Shown: one piece after another, positions 28,133-36,556 of the stretch | Layout of the letters: the number at the start of each line of letters is the position of its first letter | Numbering within the stretch: the stretch's first letter is position 1 | Assembly (NCBI RefSeq): GCF_001423695.1 | Contig: NZ_LMOZ01000002.1 | Location: forward strand, 434,658-498,657 | Direction: 5' to 3' | DNA: 64,000 nucleotides | Source of the DNA: Leifsonia sp. Leaf336 | GTDB lineage: Bacteria > Actinomycetota > Actinomycetes > Actinomycetales > Microbacteriaceae | Made by a program: the position numbers and the translations under genes | Notes under the pieces: model-generated | Seen by the model: the letters and a program-made list of their open reading frames with translations, nothing else | Told to the model about the DNA's origin: nothing | Database searches by the model: none

Positions 28133-28282
28133 ACGTGCGCCTCCCATCCGGACTGAGCGCCCAGGCTCTCGCCTGCACGCATTACCGTCGGTGCCGGAAT
28201 TCCACCGGCTCAACAGGAGGCTGGGCCTCCCGCTCGCGGACTGTCACCGCCGGTTCGGACTCTCACCGACCCCGGAGCACGT
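28133..28282 (-). ncRNA. FMN riboswitch (RFN element)
   Basis: The leader of ribD carries the full RFN consensus on the minus strand: GGGGTCGGTGAGAGTCCG, then CCGGCGGTGACAGTCCGCGA, and the closing CAGTCCGGATGGGAG. The outer P1 helix pairs ACGTGC (28277-28282) with GCACGT (28133-28138). FMN binding to this aptamer normally shuts off riboflavin genes by termination or by hiding the ribosome site. About 94 bases separate it from the ribD start and no T-tailed terminator is obvious there, so translational control is the likelier mode. A -10-like TAGACT lies just upstream at 28296-28301 on the same strand. Confidence 0.97.
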
Positions 28283-28358
28283 TTTTCTGTTGTCGAGTCT
28301 AGATCAACGCGTACCGCGGCGCTCTATTCCCGACGCTCTGTGACGTGCCCGTCGGCGG

Positions 28359-29363
28359 TCAGGCGGCGTCGGCCACGGGCTCCAGCGGCGCCGCGAGGTC
28401 GACCAGGGCGCGCGCGGTGCCTTCGTCCACGATCAGGTCGGTGATGAGCCCGGCGGCCAGCGCACCGCGGAGGCTGTGCACCTTCGACGGACCCGACACG
28501 ATGCACACGCGGCGCGGCACCCGCTTGATCAGGTCGATGTCCGGCCCGCTGGCCCGCTCGTTCAGCGGGATGCCGTGGTGGCTGCCGTCTTCGCGAAAGA
28601 ACACTGTGGCGACGTCGCCGACGACGCCCGACTCGTTCAGCGAGGCGAAATCGGCGGCGTCGAGGTAGCCGCCGGCGTAGACGTGCGAGCGCACCTCCGA
28701 GAAGGGGGAGCCGAGGCCGAAGAGCGCGACGTCCATGCGCTCCTGGATGTCGAGGATGCGGCGGGTGCTGCGCTCGCGCCACATGGCGACCTTGGTCTGC
28801 GGGTCGTCGAACAGCGCCGGCACGGGGAACTCCTGGATCGTGCCGGAGTAGGTGTCGCCGAACCGGCGCAGGATCTCGGAGGCGTAGAGCACGCCGGTGG
28901 TGTACGTGTTGCCGGCTCCGTTGAGCTGCACGAACTCGACGTTGTGCAGGTCCTTGGGGATGAGGTGGCGGCTCAGGGCGCTCATCGTCGATCCCCAGGC
29001 GATGCCGACCGTGGTGTTGGAGTCGATGAAGCGGTCGAGAATCCGTGCAGCCGAGATGGCGACACGCTCGAGCCGGTCGACGTCGCTGATGGCGCTCGGC
29101 ATGGGCACGATGTGCGCGCCGATGCCGTAGCGGGAGTGCAGCTCCTGCTGCACGCGGGTGGCGCCCTCGTGCGGCTGGGCGATCTGGATCGTGACGAGTC
29201 CGGAGGCGCGGGCGTACGAGAGCAGGCGGGAGACGCTGGACCGCGAGGTGTGCATCTCGTGGGCGATGGCCTCCATCGTCAGGTCCTGCATGTAATACAG
29301 GTGCCCGGCCTTGAGCGCGTCGCGGACCTTCTCGGGGAGGTTCTGGGTGTCTGGTTCGGCCAT
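28359..29363 (-). CDS. SorC-family sugar-binding regulator, candidate glp regulator
   Basis: A 334-residue regulator of the SorC/DeoR-like sugar-binding family. The N-terminal winged HTH lies at about residues 10-60 (MEAIAHEMHTSRSSVSRLLS). The effector domain (about 65-325) has the NagB-like sugar-phosphate fold, with the conserved TVGIAWGSTMSAL, VQLNGAGNTYT, ALFGLGS and ICIVSGPSK-like stretch (here VCIVSGPSKVHSL). ATG at 29363 places the HTH at the usual distance from the N-terminus. It is divergent from glpD, and the 143-base gap holds the palindrome TGCACGTATGTGCA, repeated ahead of glpF. That strongly suggests it controls glycerol genes. Effector and sign of control are not known. Confidence 0.88.
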   Translation of the reverse strand: MAEPDTQNLPEKVRDALKAGHLYYMQDLTMEAIAHEMHTSRSSVSRLLSYARASGLVTIQIAQPHEGATRVQQELHSRYGIGAHIVPMPSAISDVDRLERVAISAARILDRFIDSNTTVGIAWGSTMSALSRHLIPKDLHNVEFVQLNGAGNTYTTGVLYASEILRRFGDTYSGTIQEFPVPALFDDPQTKVAMWRERSTRRILDIQERMDVALFGLGSPFSEVRSHVYAGGYLDAADFASLNESGVVGDVATVFFREDGSHHGIPLNERASGPDIDLIKRVPRRVCIVSGPSKVHSLRGALAAGLITDLIVDEGTARALVDLAAPLEPVADAA

Positions 29364-29412
29364 TCTCGGTGCTCGCCTTCTCGGGTACTCCGCCTTCTCG
29401 GGCAACGGGCGC

Positions 29413-29426
29413 TGCACGTATGTGCA
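29413..29426. promoter_or_regulatory. Palindromic operator between the SorC regulator and glpD
   Basis: TGCACGTATGTGCA matches the 14-base pattern TGCACR-NN-YGTGCA. A second copy with the same arms and spacing lies before glpF at 31247-31260. Its centre is 42.5 bases upstream of a -10-like TATAGC (29462-29467) for glpD. It probably binds the divergently encoded SorC-family protein. Confidence 0.7.
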
Positions 29427-29506
29427 TCCGGCTTGATCGAAGTTGTGCCGGCATCGAAGACTATAGCTGCACCCACAGCCGTACAGAAGAAACCCAGGAG
29501 TCCGAA

Positions 29507-31246
29507 GTGACGACGAAGTCGAATACCCGCGCCGAGATCGAGTTGCTGCGCGAGCGCCCCAACGCCCAGGTCGTCATCGTCGGTGGCGGCATCAACGGCC
29601 TCGGAACCTTCCGAGACCTCGCCCTGCAGGGAGTCGATGTCGTGCTCGTCGAGCGCAACGACTTCGTCTCCGGCGCCTCGGCCGCCTCCAGCCACATGAT
29701 CCACGGCGGGATCCGCTACCTCGAGAACGGCGAGTTCCGTCTCGTGAAGGAGTCGGTGACCGAGCGCAACGGCCTCCTGAGGATCGCGCCGCACTACGTC
29801 AAGCCGCTGCAGACCACGATCCCGATCTACTCGACCTTCTCGGGCATCCTCGCCGCCCCGCTCCGGTTCCTCACGCACAAGCAGGGAAAGCCGAAGGAGC
29901 GCGGCGCCTTCCTCATCAAGACCGGCCTCACCATCTACGACGCGTTCTCGCGCGACGGCGGCACGGTTCCGCGGCACAGCTTCCACGGCCGCAAGCGCTC
30001 CCTCCAGGAGCTGCCCAAGCTCAACCCCGCCCTGAAGTACACGGCCACCTACTTCGACGCCTCGGTGCACGACCCGGAGCGCCTCGCGCTCGACGTGCTC
30101 GCCGACGGCCTCGCCGCCGGCCCGCACGCCCGCGCGGCCAACTACCTGGAGGCCGTCGGGGCCCGCGACGGCGGCGTGCTGGTGCGCGACCGGGAGACCG
30201 GCGAGGAGTTCACCATCGCCGCCGACGTCGTGGTCAACGCCTCCGGTCCGTGGACCGACCTCACCAACGCCGCGCTCGGCGAGGCCACCCGCTACATGGG
30301 CGGCACCAAGGGCTCGCACATCGTGCTCGACAACCCCGAGCTGCTGGAGGCCTGCCGCGGCCGGGAGATGTTCTTCGAGAACAACGACGGCCGTATCGTC
30401 CTCATCTACCCGCTCAAGGGCCGCGTCATGGTCGGCACGACCGATCTCGAGGCCGACATGTCGGTGCCCGCCGTGTGCACCCAAGACGAGATCGACTACT
30501 TCATCGAACTGGTCTCGCACGTTTTCCCAACGATCCCGGTGACCCGCGAGCAGATCGTCTACAGCTTCTCCGGGGTCCGTCCGCTGCCGCACCACGACGA
30601 CACCGCCCCCGGCTTCGTGTCGCGCGACTACCGCATCGTGCCCGGCACGGTCCCCGGGCTCGGCAGCACGACCGTGCTCAGCCTGGTCGGCGGCAAGTGG
30701 ACCACGTTCCGCGCCCTGAGCGAGCACCTGGCGAACGAGACGCTGGAGGCGCTGGGCATGACCCGCACGGTCCAGACGCTCGGCCTCCCGATCGGCGGCG
30801 GCGCCGGCTTCCCGACCACCCGGGAGGCCGAGCGCGACTGGATCGCCCGCTACGGCGCGGACGTCGGCGCCGAGCGCGCGGGCGTGCTGCTGAACCGGTA
30901 CGGGACGAAGGCGACCTTCGTCATCGACGCCATCTCCGGCTGGGAGGGCGACGACGCGCCGCTGGCCGCCGCGCCGTCGTACTCCCGGGCCGAGATCGAT
31001 CACGTCGTGCGCAGCGAGCGCGTGGCCCACCTGTCGGACGTCTTCCTGCGCCGCACCAGCCTCGCGTTCACCGGTGCGATCTCCGTCGCCCTGGTCCACG
31101 AGATCGGCGAAATCGTCGCAAACGCGCTCGGATGGTCGCCAAATCGCCGGTCGGAGGAGGAAGATGCGTTCCAAGCGGAACTGGCAGCCGCCCACCGGGT
31201 GAACCTGGAGTCGGGGGACGGCAGCGAAGCCGCGGCGCTCCGATAA
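29507..31246 (+). CDS. glpD: Glycerol-3-phosphate dehydrogenase (FAD)
   Basis: A 579-residue membrane-associated flavoenzyme that oxidises glycerol-3-phosphate to dihydroxyacetone phosphate and passes electrons to quinone. The FAD-binding GGGINGLGTFRDLALQG lies near residues 25-45. SHMIHGGIRYLE, VVNASGPWTDL, VLIYPLKGRVMVGTTD and LVGGKWTTFR are family signatures. The GTG start has CCAGGAG 6 bases upstream. It heads glpD-glpF-glpK, though glpF has its own operator and hairpins separate the genes. A TGCAC palindrome upstream links it to the divergent SorC regulator. Confidence 0.96.
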   Translation: MTTKSNTRAEIELLRERPNAQVVIVGGGINGLGTFRDLALQGVDVVLVERNDFVSGASAASSHMIHGGIRYLENGEFRLVKESVTERNGLLRIAPHYVKPLQTTIPIYSTFSGILAAPLRFLTHKQGKPKERGAFLIKTGLTIYDAFSRDGGTVPRHSFHGRKRSLQELPKLNPALKYTATYFDASVHDPERLALDVLADGLAAGPHARAANYLEAVGARDGGVLVRDRETGEEFTIAADVVVNASGPWTDLTNAALGEATRYMGGTKGSHIVLDNPELLEACRGREMFFENNDGRIVLIYPLKGRVMVGTTDLEADMSVPAVCTQDEIDYFIELVSHVFPTIPVTREQIVYSFSGVRPLPHHDDTAPGFVSRDYRIVPGTVPGLGSTTVLSLVGGKWTTFRALSEHLANETLEALGMTRTVQTLGLPIGGGAGFPTTREAERDWIARYGADVGAERAGVLLNRYGTKATFVIDAISGWEGDDAPLAAAPSYSRAEIDHVVRSERVAHLSDVFLRRTSLAFTGAISVALVHEIGEIVANALGWSPNRRSEEEDAFQAELAAAHRVNLESGDGSEAAALR

Positions 31247-31260
31247 TGCACGAACGTGCA
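31247..31260. promoter_or_regulatory. Second SorC-type operator, before glpF
   Basis: TGCACG-AA-CGTGCA is a perfect palindrome placed directly after the glpD stop codon. It matches the site upstream of glpD in arms and length. A -10-like TAGCGT (31296-31301) begins 42.5 bases from its centre, the same geometry as at glpD, with TTGCCG at 31272-31277 as a possible -35. This implies a separately regulated glpF-glpK promoter. Confidence 0.7.
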
Positions 31261-31373
31261 TGACACGGTCCTTGCCGGGGTGGACCGGACGGCAATAGCG
31301 TTCAAAGGCCCACCCTGTGAGGACACTCAACGCACGACAGGGTGCGGGTCAACTGAACAATTGGAAGGTCAAC

Positions 31374-32153
31374 GTGGACAATATCGGTATTGATTTCCTG
31401 TCAGAGTTGTGCGGAACCGCAATGCTGGTGCTTCTCGGTACCGGTGTGGTCGCGAACGTCGCCCTCATCAAGAACAAGGGCTTCAACGGCGGGTTCCTGA
31501 TGGTGAACATCGGCTGGGGAATCGCAGTGTTCTCCGGCGTGGTGGTCGCCTACAACTCCGGTGCGCACCTGAACCCGGCGGTGACGCTCGGTCTGGTGGC
31601 GAACGGGGCCAAGGCGTTCGGCAGCGCTGCCGGGCACACACTGGTTCCAGTCAACTTCGTGACGGTGATCCTGTACATCCTGGCTCAGCTGATCGGCGCC
31701 ATCATCGGTGCCGTGCTGACATTCCTGGCGTACAAGAAGCACTTCGACGAGGAGCCGGACCCGGGCAACAAGCTCGGTGTCTTCTCCACCGGTCCTGCCA
31801 TCCGCAGCTACGCCTGGAACCTGGTCACCGAGATCATCGGCACCTTCGTGCTGGTGTTCGTCGTCATCGCGTTCGGCCACCAGCCCGGCCAAGCCGCCGG
31901 CCTCGCCGCGCTCGGCGCACTGCCCGTCGCCCTCCTGGTGATCGGCATCGGCGCCAGCCTCGGTGGTCCGACCGGATATGCCATCAACCCGGCTCGTGAC
32001 CTCGGCCCGCGCATCGCGCACGCGTTCCTGCCGATCAAGGGCAAGGGCTCCAGCGACTGGTCGTACTCCTGGGTCCCGGTGGTCGGGCCGATCATCGGTG
32101 GTCTGCTCGCCGGCTGGCTCGCACTGCTGCTGCTCCCGATCCTCACCAAGTGA
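31374..32153 (+). CDS. glpF: Glycerol uptake facilitator (aquaglyceroporin)
   Basis: A 259-residue MIP-family channel with six membrane helices and two half-helices. The first NPA box is intact in GAHLNPAVTLGL, and the second reads NPARDLGPR. Asp after NPAR is the mark of glycerol facilitators, as opposed to water channels. GTG at 31374 was chosen because GGAAGG lies 5 bases upstream and the first helix then begins at residue 8. An in-frame GTG at 31317 lacks a ribosome site. It sits between glpD and glpK and has its own palindromic operator. Confidence 0.94.
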   Translation: MDNIGIDFLSELCGTAMLVLLGTGVVANVALIKNKGFNGGFLMVNIGWGIAVFSGVVVAYNSGAHLNPAVTLGLVANGAKAFGSAAGHTLVPVNFVTVILYILAQLIGAIIGAVLTFLAYKKHFDEEPDPGNKLGVFSTGPAIRSYAWNLVTEIIGTFVLVFVVIAFGHQPGQAAGLAALGALPVALLVIGIGASLGGPTGYAINPARDLGPRIAHAFLPIKGKGSSDWSYSWVPVVGPIIGGLLAGWLALLLLPILTK

Positions 32154-32160
32154 CACCCGG

Positions 32161-32190
32161 GGGCCGGCCGGGGGAAACCCCGACCGGCCC
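32161..32190 (+). terminator. Strong hairpin between glpF and glpK
   Basis: A 13-base GC-rich stem with a single mismatch (32161-32173 with 32178-32190) is capped by a GAAA tetraloop. No T-run follows. It may attenuate transcription, or stabilise the 3' end of the glpF message so that glpF and glpK are made in different amounts. Confidence 0.5.
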
Positions 32191-32225
32191 TCATCAGTCC
32201 CACCCCAAAAACAAAGGAGTTACGC

Positions 32226-33740
32226 ATGGCTGACTACGTCATTGCGATCGACCAGGGCACGACGAGCACCCGAACGATCATCTTCGACAAGTCCGGGTCG
32301 ATCGTCTCGACCGGGCAGCTGGAGCACGAGCAGATCTTCCCGCGGGCCGGCTGGGTCGAGCACGACCCGAAGGAGATCTGGAACAACACCCGCGAGGTCA
32401 TCGGGCAGGCTCTGTCGAAGGCGGATCTGACCCGCCACGACATCGCGGCCGTCGGCATCACGAACCAGCGCGAGACCGCCGTCGTGTGGGATAAGAACAC
32501 CGGCGAGCCGGTCTACAACGCCATCGTCTGGCAGGACACCCGCACCCAGCCGATCGTCGACCGCCTCGCCGCGGACGGCGGCGTGGAGCGCTTCAAGCAG
32601 ATCGTCGGCCTCCCGCTGGCGACCTACTTCTCCGGCACCAAGATCATGTGGATCCTCGAGAACGTCGAGGGTGCCCGTGAGCGCGCCGAGCGCGGCGACC
32701 TGCTCTTCGGCAACACCGACGCCTGGGTGCTCTGGAACCTGACCGGAGGACCCGACGGTGGCGTGCACGCCACCGACGTGACCAACGCCTCCCGCACCCT
32801 CTTCATGGACCTGGAGACGCTCACCTGGCGCGACGACATCCTCGAGGTGTTCGGCGTCCCGAAGTCCATGCTCCCCGAGATCAAGAGCTCGTCGGGCGTG
32901 TTCGGCACGGTCGAGTCGTCGAGCCTGTTGCGCGAGGTGCCCGTCGCGGGCATCCTGGGCGACCAGCAGGCGGCCACGTTCGGCCAGGCCGCGTTCGATC
33001 CGGGCGAGTCCAAGAACACCTACGGCACCGGCAACTTCCTCATCTTCAACACGGGTGAGGAGATCGTCCACTCCAAGAACGGCCTCCTGACGACGCTCGG
33101 CTACAAGCTGGGCGACGACAAGCCGCATTACGCCCTGGAGGGCTCGATCGCGGTCACCGGTTCGCTGGTGCAGTGGCTGCGCGACAACCTCGGCATCATC
33201 TCCAGCGCCCCCGAGATCGAGGACCTGGCGAAGACCGTCGAAGACAACGGCGGCGCGTACTTCGTGCCGGCGTTCTCTGGCCTGTTCGCGCCCTACTGGC
33301 GGGCGGACGCTCGCGGAGCCCTCGTGGGCCTCACGCGCTATGTCAACAAGGGCCACATCGCGCGTGCGGTGCTGGAGGCCACGGCCTTCCAGACCCGCGA
33401 GGTGCTGGACGCGGTCAACGCCGACTCCGGCGTCGACCTCCAGGAGCTGAAGGTGGACGGCGGCATGATCGCCAACAACACCCTCATGCAGTTCCAGGCC
33501 GACATCCTGGGCGTGCCGGTCGTGCGGCCGGTCGTCGCGGAGACGACGGCGCTCGGCGCCGCCTACGCCGCCGGCCTCGCCGTGGGCTTCTGGAGCGACC
33601 TCGACGACCTGCGCAAGAACTGGCAGGAGGACCGTCGCTGGACGCCGAACATGGACCCCGGCGAGCGCGACCGTCAGTTGCGCCTGTGGAAGAAGGCCGT
33701 CACGAAGACGTTCGACTGGGTCGACGACGACGTGAAGTAG
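32226..33740 (+). CDS. glpK: Glycerol kinase
   Basis: A 504-residue FGGY kinase that phosphorylates glycerol to glycerol-3-phosphate and traps it after entry through GlpF. The N-terminal signature [15 protein letters not shown], the substrate loop [16 protein letters not shown] with the essential Arg-Glu pair, the WQDTRT stretch, and the ATPase [11 protein letters not shown] and KVDGGM motifs are intact. An AAAGGAG ribosome site lies 6 bases before ATG. It ends the glycerol cluster and is followed by a 14-base-pair hairpin. Confidence 0.97.
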   Translation: MADYVIAIDQGTTSTRTIIFDKSGSIVSTGQLEHEQIFPRAGWVEHDPKEIWNNTREVIGQALSKADLTRHDIAAVGITNQRETAVVWDKNTGEPVYNAIVWQDTRTQPIVDRLAADGGVERFKQIVGLPLATYFSGTKIMWILENVEGARERAERGDLLFGNTDAWVLWNLTGGPDGGVHATDVTNASRTLFMDLETLTWRDDILEVFGVPKSMLPEIKSSSGVFGTVESSSLLREVPVAGILGDQQAATFGQAAFDPGESKNTYGTGNFLIFNTGEEIVHSKNGLLTTLGYKLGDDKPHYALEGSIAVTGSLVQWLRDNLGIISSAPEIEDLAKTVEDNGGAYFVPAFSGLFAPYWRADARGALVGLTRYVNKGHIARAVLEATAFQTREVLDAVNADSGVDLQELKVDGGMIANNTLMQFQADILGVPVVRPVVAETTALGAAYAAGLAVGFWSDLDDLRKNWQEDRRWTPNMDPGERDRQLRLWKKAVTKTFDWVDDDVK

Positions 33741-33758
33741 CCTCCACGCAGTTCCACC

Positions 33759-33790
33759 GAGCGCCGTCCGGCTTCCGCCGGGCGGCGCTC
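33759..33790 (+). terminator. Hairpin terminator after glpK
   Basis: GAGCGCCGTCCGGC pairs with GCCGGGCGGCGCTC over 14 bases (one G-U) around a TTCC loop. It lies 18 bases after the glpK stop. No T-tract follows, as for most terminator-like hairpins in this genome. Confidence 0.6.
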
Positions 33791-33877
33791 GTGCGTCCTG
33801 CGGCACCGGTGTCGCGCCTTCCGGTTTCCTCATCCGTGGGAAAGGTTCCGCGCAGACTGGTCGCCTACCGTGCTCGT

Positions 33878-35152
33878 ATGAGGCATTCTTCCGTCGTGCG
33901 CCCCGCTCCGGTGCGGCACGGCCGGCTCCCCGTGCGCCGTGCGCGCGGTCCGCTGGCGCGGTTGCTCGCCTCCACTGTGGCCGTCCTGCTGCTCGCCGTC
34001 GGCGGCGTCGCCGCGTATGCGGTGCAGGACACGGTGCGCTCCCTCAAGCCGGCCATCCACCTCGTGTCGGCGTCCGGAAAGTCCGTCACCCCGCCCACCG
34101 TGGGCGCCGAGTCGGGGGAGGTGAACATCCTGCTCGCCGGCACGGACACGCGTACAGGTCAGGGCGGGCAGTTCTCGTCTTCGGACGAACTCGCCGGAAG
34201 CTCCGGGGCGGGCAACAACGACGTCACGATGGTGCTGCACCTCTCCGCCGACCACCAGCATGCGACCGTGATCAGTATCCCGCGCGACCTGATGGTGCCG
34301 GTCCCGTCCTGTCCGACGTCGGGAGGCGGCTCCACGCCGGCTCAGGACAGCGCGCAGTTCAACACCACGCTGTCGACGGGAGGCCTCTCCTGCGTCGTGC
34401 TGACGGCTGAGGCGCTCACGGGCCTCAGCATCCCGTACGCCGCCGAGATCAGCTTCGACGGGGTCGTCGCGATGTCCAACGCCGTCGGAGGCGTGCCGGT
34501 CTGTCTCGCGACGCCGCTCACCGACCCGTACGTGGGACTGAACCTCCCTGCCGGCCAGCAGACACTCGTCGGCTCGCAGGCCCTCGCCTTCGTGCGCAGC
34601 CGCCACGGCGTCGGCGACGGAAGCGACCTCGGCCGGATCAGCAACCAGCAGCTCTTCCTGTCCTCCCTGCTGCGCACGGTGACCAGCGCCGGCGTGCTGA
34701 CGAACCCGCTGACGCTCTACACGCTGGCGAAGGCCGCGACCTCCAACCTGACCCTGTCCGACACGCTGGACTCGCCGACGACGATCGTCTCGATCGGCCT
34801 GGCGCTGAAGAGCGTGCCGCTCAGCGATTTCGTCTTCGTGCAGTATCCATCGATGACCGACCCGAACGACAACAACCGCGTCGTGCCGGAACCGGCCGGC
34901 GTGGATGCCCTCAAACAGGCGCTGACCACGGACACGCCCGTCGTGCTCACGGGGACCACGGGCTCAGGCACGGAGTCGGCGACGCCGGCGCCGACGGCGA
35001 CCGCTACCCCGAGCCCCGCCCCGACCTCCGGCAGCGGAAGCACCGCGGCCGCTGGCGGCTCCACGCCGGCGCCGACCTCCTCGGCCGTCACCCTGCCGTC
35101 GGACGTGACCGGCCAGACTGCCGCGCAGCAGACGTGCACGAAGGGCAACTGA
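33878..35152 (+). CDS. LytR-CpsA-Psr (LCP) family cell-wall ligase
   Basis: A 424-residue type II membrane protein with a basic N-terminal tail, one helix at about 28-50 and an extracellular LCP domain (about 85-310). The phosphate-binding core is seen in ISIPRDLMVPVP, the ALTGLSIPYAAEISFDG strand and AFVRSRHGVGDGSDLGRISN with its conserved Arg pair. LCP proteins move polymers from lipid carriers to peptidoglycan or arabinogalactan-like cores. A Thr/Pro/Ser-rich tail of some 90 residues follows, ending in a lone Cys. No ribosome site is present. The ATG follows TACCGT (33866-33871) by 6 bases, the leaderless pattern. Confidence 0.9.
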   Translation: MRHSSVVRPAPVRHGRLPVRRARGPLARLLASTVAVLLLAVGGVAAYAVQDTVRSLKPAIHLVSASGKSVTPPTVGAESGEVNILLAGTDTRTGQGGQFSSSDELAGSSGAGNNDVTMVLHLSADHQHATVISIPRDLMVPVPSCPTSGGGSTPAQDSAQFNTTLSTGGLSCVVLTAEALTGLSIPYAAEISFDGVVAMSNAVGGVPVCLATPLTDPYVGLNLPAGQQTLVGSQALAFVRSRHGVGDGSDLGRISNQQLFLSSLLRTVTSAGVLTNPLTLYTLAKAATSNLTLSDTLDSPTTIVSIGLALKSVPLSDFVFVQYPSMTDPNDNNRVVPEPAGVDALKQALTTDTPVVLTGTTGSGTESATPAPTATATPSPAPTSGSGSTAAAGGSTPAPTSSAVTLPSDVTGQTAAQQTCTKGN

Positions 35153-35173
35153 CCGGTCCGCCGACAGGTCGGA

Positions 35174-35941
35174 TCAGGTCGGCGTGTTCTGTCGACTCCC
35201 GACCGCGCGATTCCCGATCGCTTCGGGGAGCTCGTCGAGGGACCTGATCTCGATCACGCCGCTGGCGGTCGCCTCGGCCGCGTCGTCGGCCGAGGGAACG
35301 TCGCCGCGACGGTTCAGCCAGACGCCGGTCAGGCCGGCCCGCGCCGCGCCGATCGCGTCCGTGCGCAGCCGGTCGCCCACATACACCGCCTCCTCGGGGC
35401 GCACGCCGAACTCGGAGCACGCCTCCTCGAAGATGCGGGCGTCGGGCTTGGCCACGCCCACCTCGCCCGAGGCGATCAGGTGCTCCATCCGGGAGTCGAG
35501 GCCCACCGCCTCGACCTTGCGGCGCTGGAACGCCAGGTCGCCGTTGGTGATGAGGCCGAACCGCACGCCCGGGATCGCCGCCTCGAGCGCGTCGAGGCAG
35601 CGCAACGCGTCGTGGTGGAGCGACCACGCGGCGACGTAGTGCTCGAAGTAGTCGGAGAACCACGCGCTGGCCTCAGCGTCGCCGAGTACGACGCCGTGGC
35701 GGGCGGCGAAGTCGCGCGCCCGCGCCTGGCGCTGGCCCTCGAAGTCGAGACGGCCGGCGAGATAGGCATGATAGTGCTGCTCCTCCAGGTCGTGCCAGAG
35801 CGCGACCAGGTCGACGGCCGCCATCGTGCCGTACGGCTCGCCGAGCCGGGCGGCGTACCGCTGGATGCCCGTCGAGACCGCGGCACGGTGGGCGAACAGC
35901 GTGTCGTCGAGATCGAAGAGCACGACCCGGATGTGCGTCAC
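35174..35941 (-). CDS. HAD-superfamily hydrolase
   Basis: A 255-residue phosphatase-type hydrolase of the YjjG/GS1 group. Motif I is VVLFDLDDTLF with the nucleophile Asp and general acid Asp, motif II LITNGD, motif III Lys in VGVAKPDARIF, and motif IV YVGDRLRTDAIGA. The substrate is unknown; nucleotides or phosphoglycolate are common for relatives. The GTG start overlaps the GNAT gene's stop as GTGA, so the two are co-translated. It is the last gene of the trpS-GNAT-HAD run on the minus strand. Confidence 0.9.
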   Translation of the reverse strand: MTHIRVVLFDLDDTLFAHRAAVSTGIQRYAARLGEPYGTMAAVDLVALWHDLEEQHYHAYLAGRLDFEGQRQARARDFAARHGVVLGDAEASAWFSDYFEHYVAAWSLHHDALRCLDALEAAIPGVRFGLITNGDLAFQRRKVEAVGLDSRMEHLIASGEVGVAKPDARIFEEACSEFGVRPEEAVYVGDRLRTDAIGAARAGLTGVWLNRRGDVPSADDAAEATASGVIEIRSLDELPEAIGNRAVGSRQNTPT

Positions 35942-36540
35942 ACCGGCACCTGCACGGAGGTGAAGGCCGGCCAGTCGGTCCTCGGCTCCCGCGCATCGGT
36001 CGCCAGCAGAGCCGCCTGCCAGTCGTCGCGCCGCACGCCGCGGTGCGAGACGCCCAGCCGCGCGACGCCCTCCCATTGGAAGCCCGCGCGACGCGCGACG
36101 GCCGCGCTCGCGGCGTTTCCGGCGTACGCGTGCCACACGATGCGCTCGAGGCCCAGGCCCTCGGGAGGCGCGGCGAAGCCGAAGTCGAGCACCAGTTGCA
36201 CGGCCGCCGCCATCCAGCCGCGCCCCCGTGCTTCCTCGGCCAGCCAGAAACCGATCTCGCCCTCGCCGTCGTCGATGTGATGCAGCCCGACCATGCCGTG
36301 CAGCTCGTTCGTCGCCGCCTCACGGATGGCCCAGGTGCACTCGCGGCCGCTGGTCCATCCATCGGGGACGACCCGGGTGACGAATCCCTCGGCGTGCGCC
36401 CGCTCATACGGGGAGGGCACGGTGGTCCAGGCAGCGATCGCCGGATCGCGGCAGAGCTCCGCGATCCGGTCGATGTCGTCGGTGCCGGGCCCAGACAGGA
36501 TCAGCGGCCCACCGGCCAGCTCCCTCGCCGCCCCTGCCAT
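35938..36540 (-). CDS. GNAT-family N-acetyltransferase (RimJ/RimL type)
   Basis: A 200-residue acetyltransferase. The acetyl-CoA loop lies in EIGFWLAEEARGRGWMAAAV (the R-G-R-G-W form of Q/RxxGxG/A), followed by LERIVWHAYAGNAASAAVARR, typical of RimJ/RimL-like enzymes acting on protein N-termini or small amines. ATG at 36540 was preferred over GTG two codons upstream, since AGGGG lies about 7 bases before it. The gene begins 16 bases after trpS ends and overlaps the HAD gene, so the three are probably one transcript. Confidence 0.88.
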   Translation of the reverse strand: MAGAARELAGGPLILSGPGTDDIDRIAELCRDPAIAAWTTVPSPYERAHAEGFVTRVVPDGWTSGRECTWAIREAATNELHGMVGLHHIDDGEGEIGFWLAEEARGRGWMAAAVQLVLDFGFAAPPEGLGLERIVWHAYAGNAASAAVARRAGFQWEGVARLGVSHRGVRRDDWQAALLATDAREPRTDWPAFTSVQVPV

Positions 36541-36556
36541 CAACACACCCCTGACA

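Noticed and set aside
28040-28213. A longer ribD beginning near 28213
   Set aside because: The added 58 residues lie in the riboswitch leader, look random, and would put the start inside the RNA aptamer. ATG at 28039 fits the family's N-terminus.
31317-31373. An upstream GTG start for glpF
   Set aside because: It has no ribosome site and adds 19 non-conserved residues. GTG at 31374 has GGAAGG 5 bases upstream and begins close to the first membrane helix.
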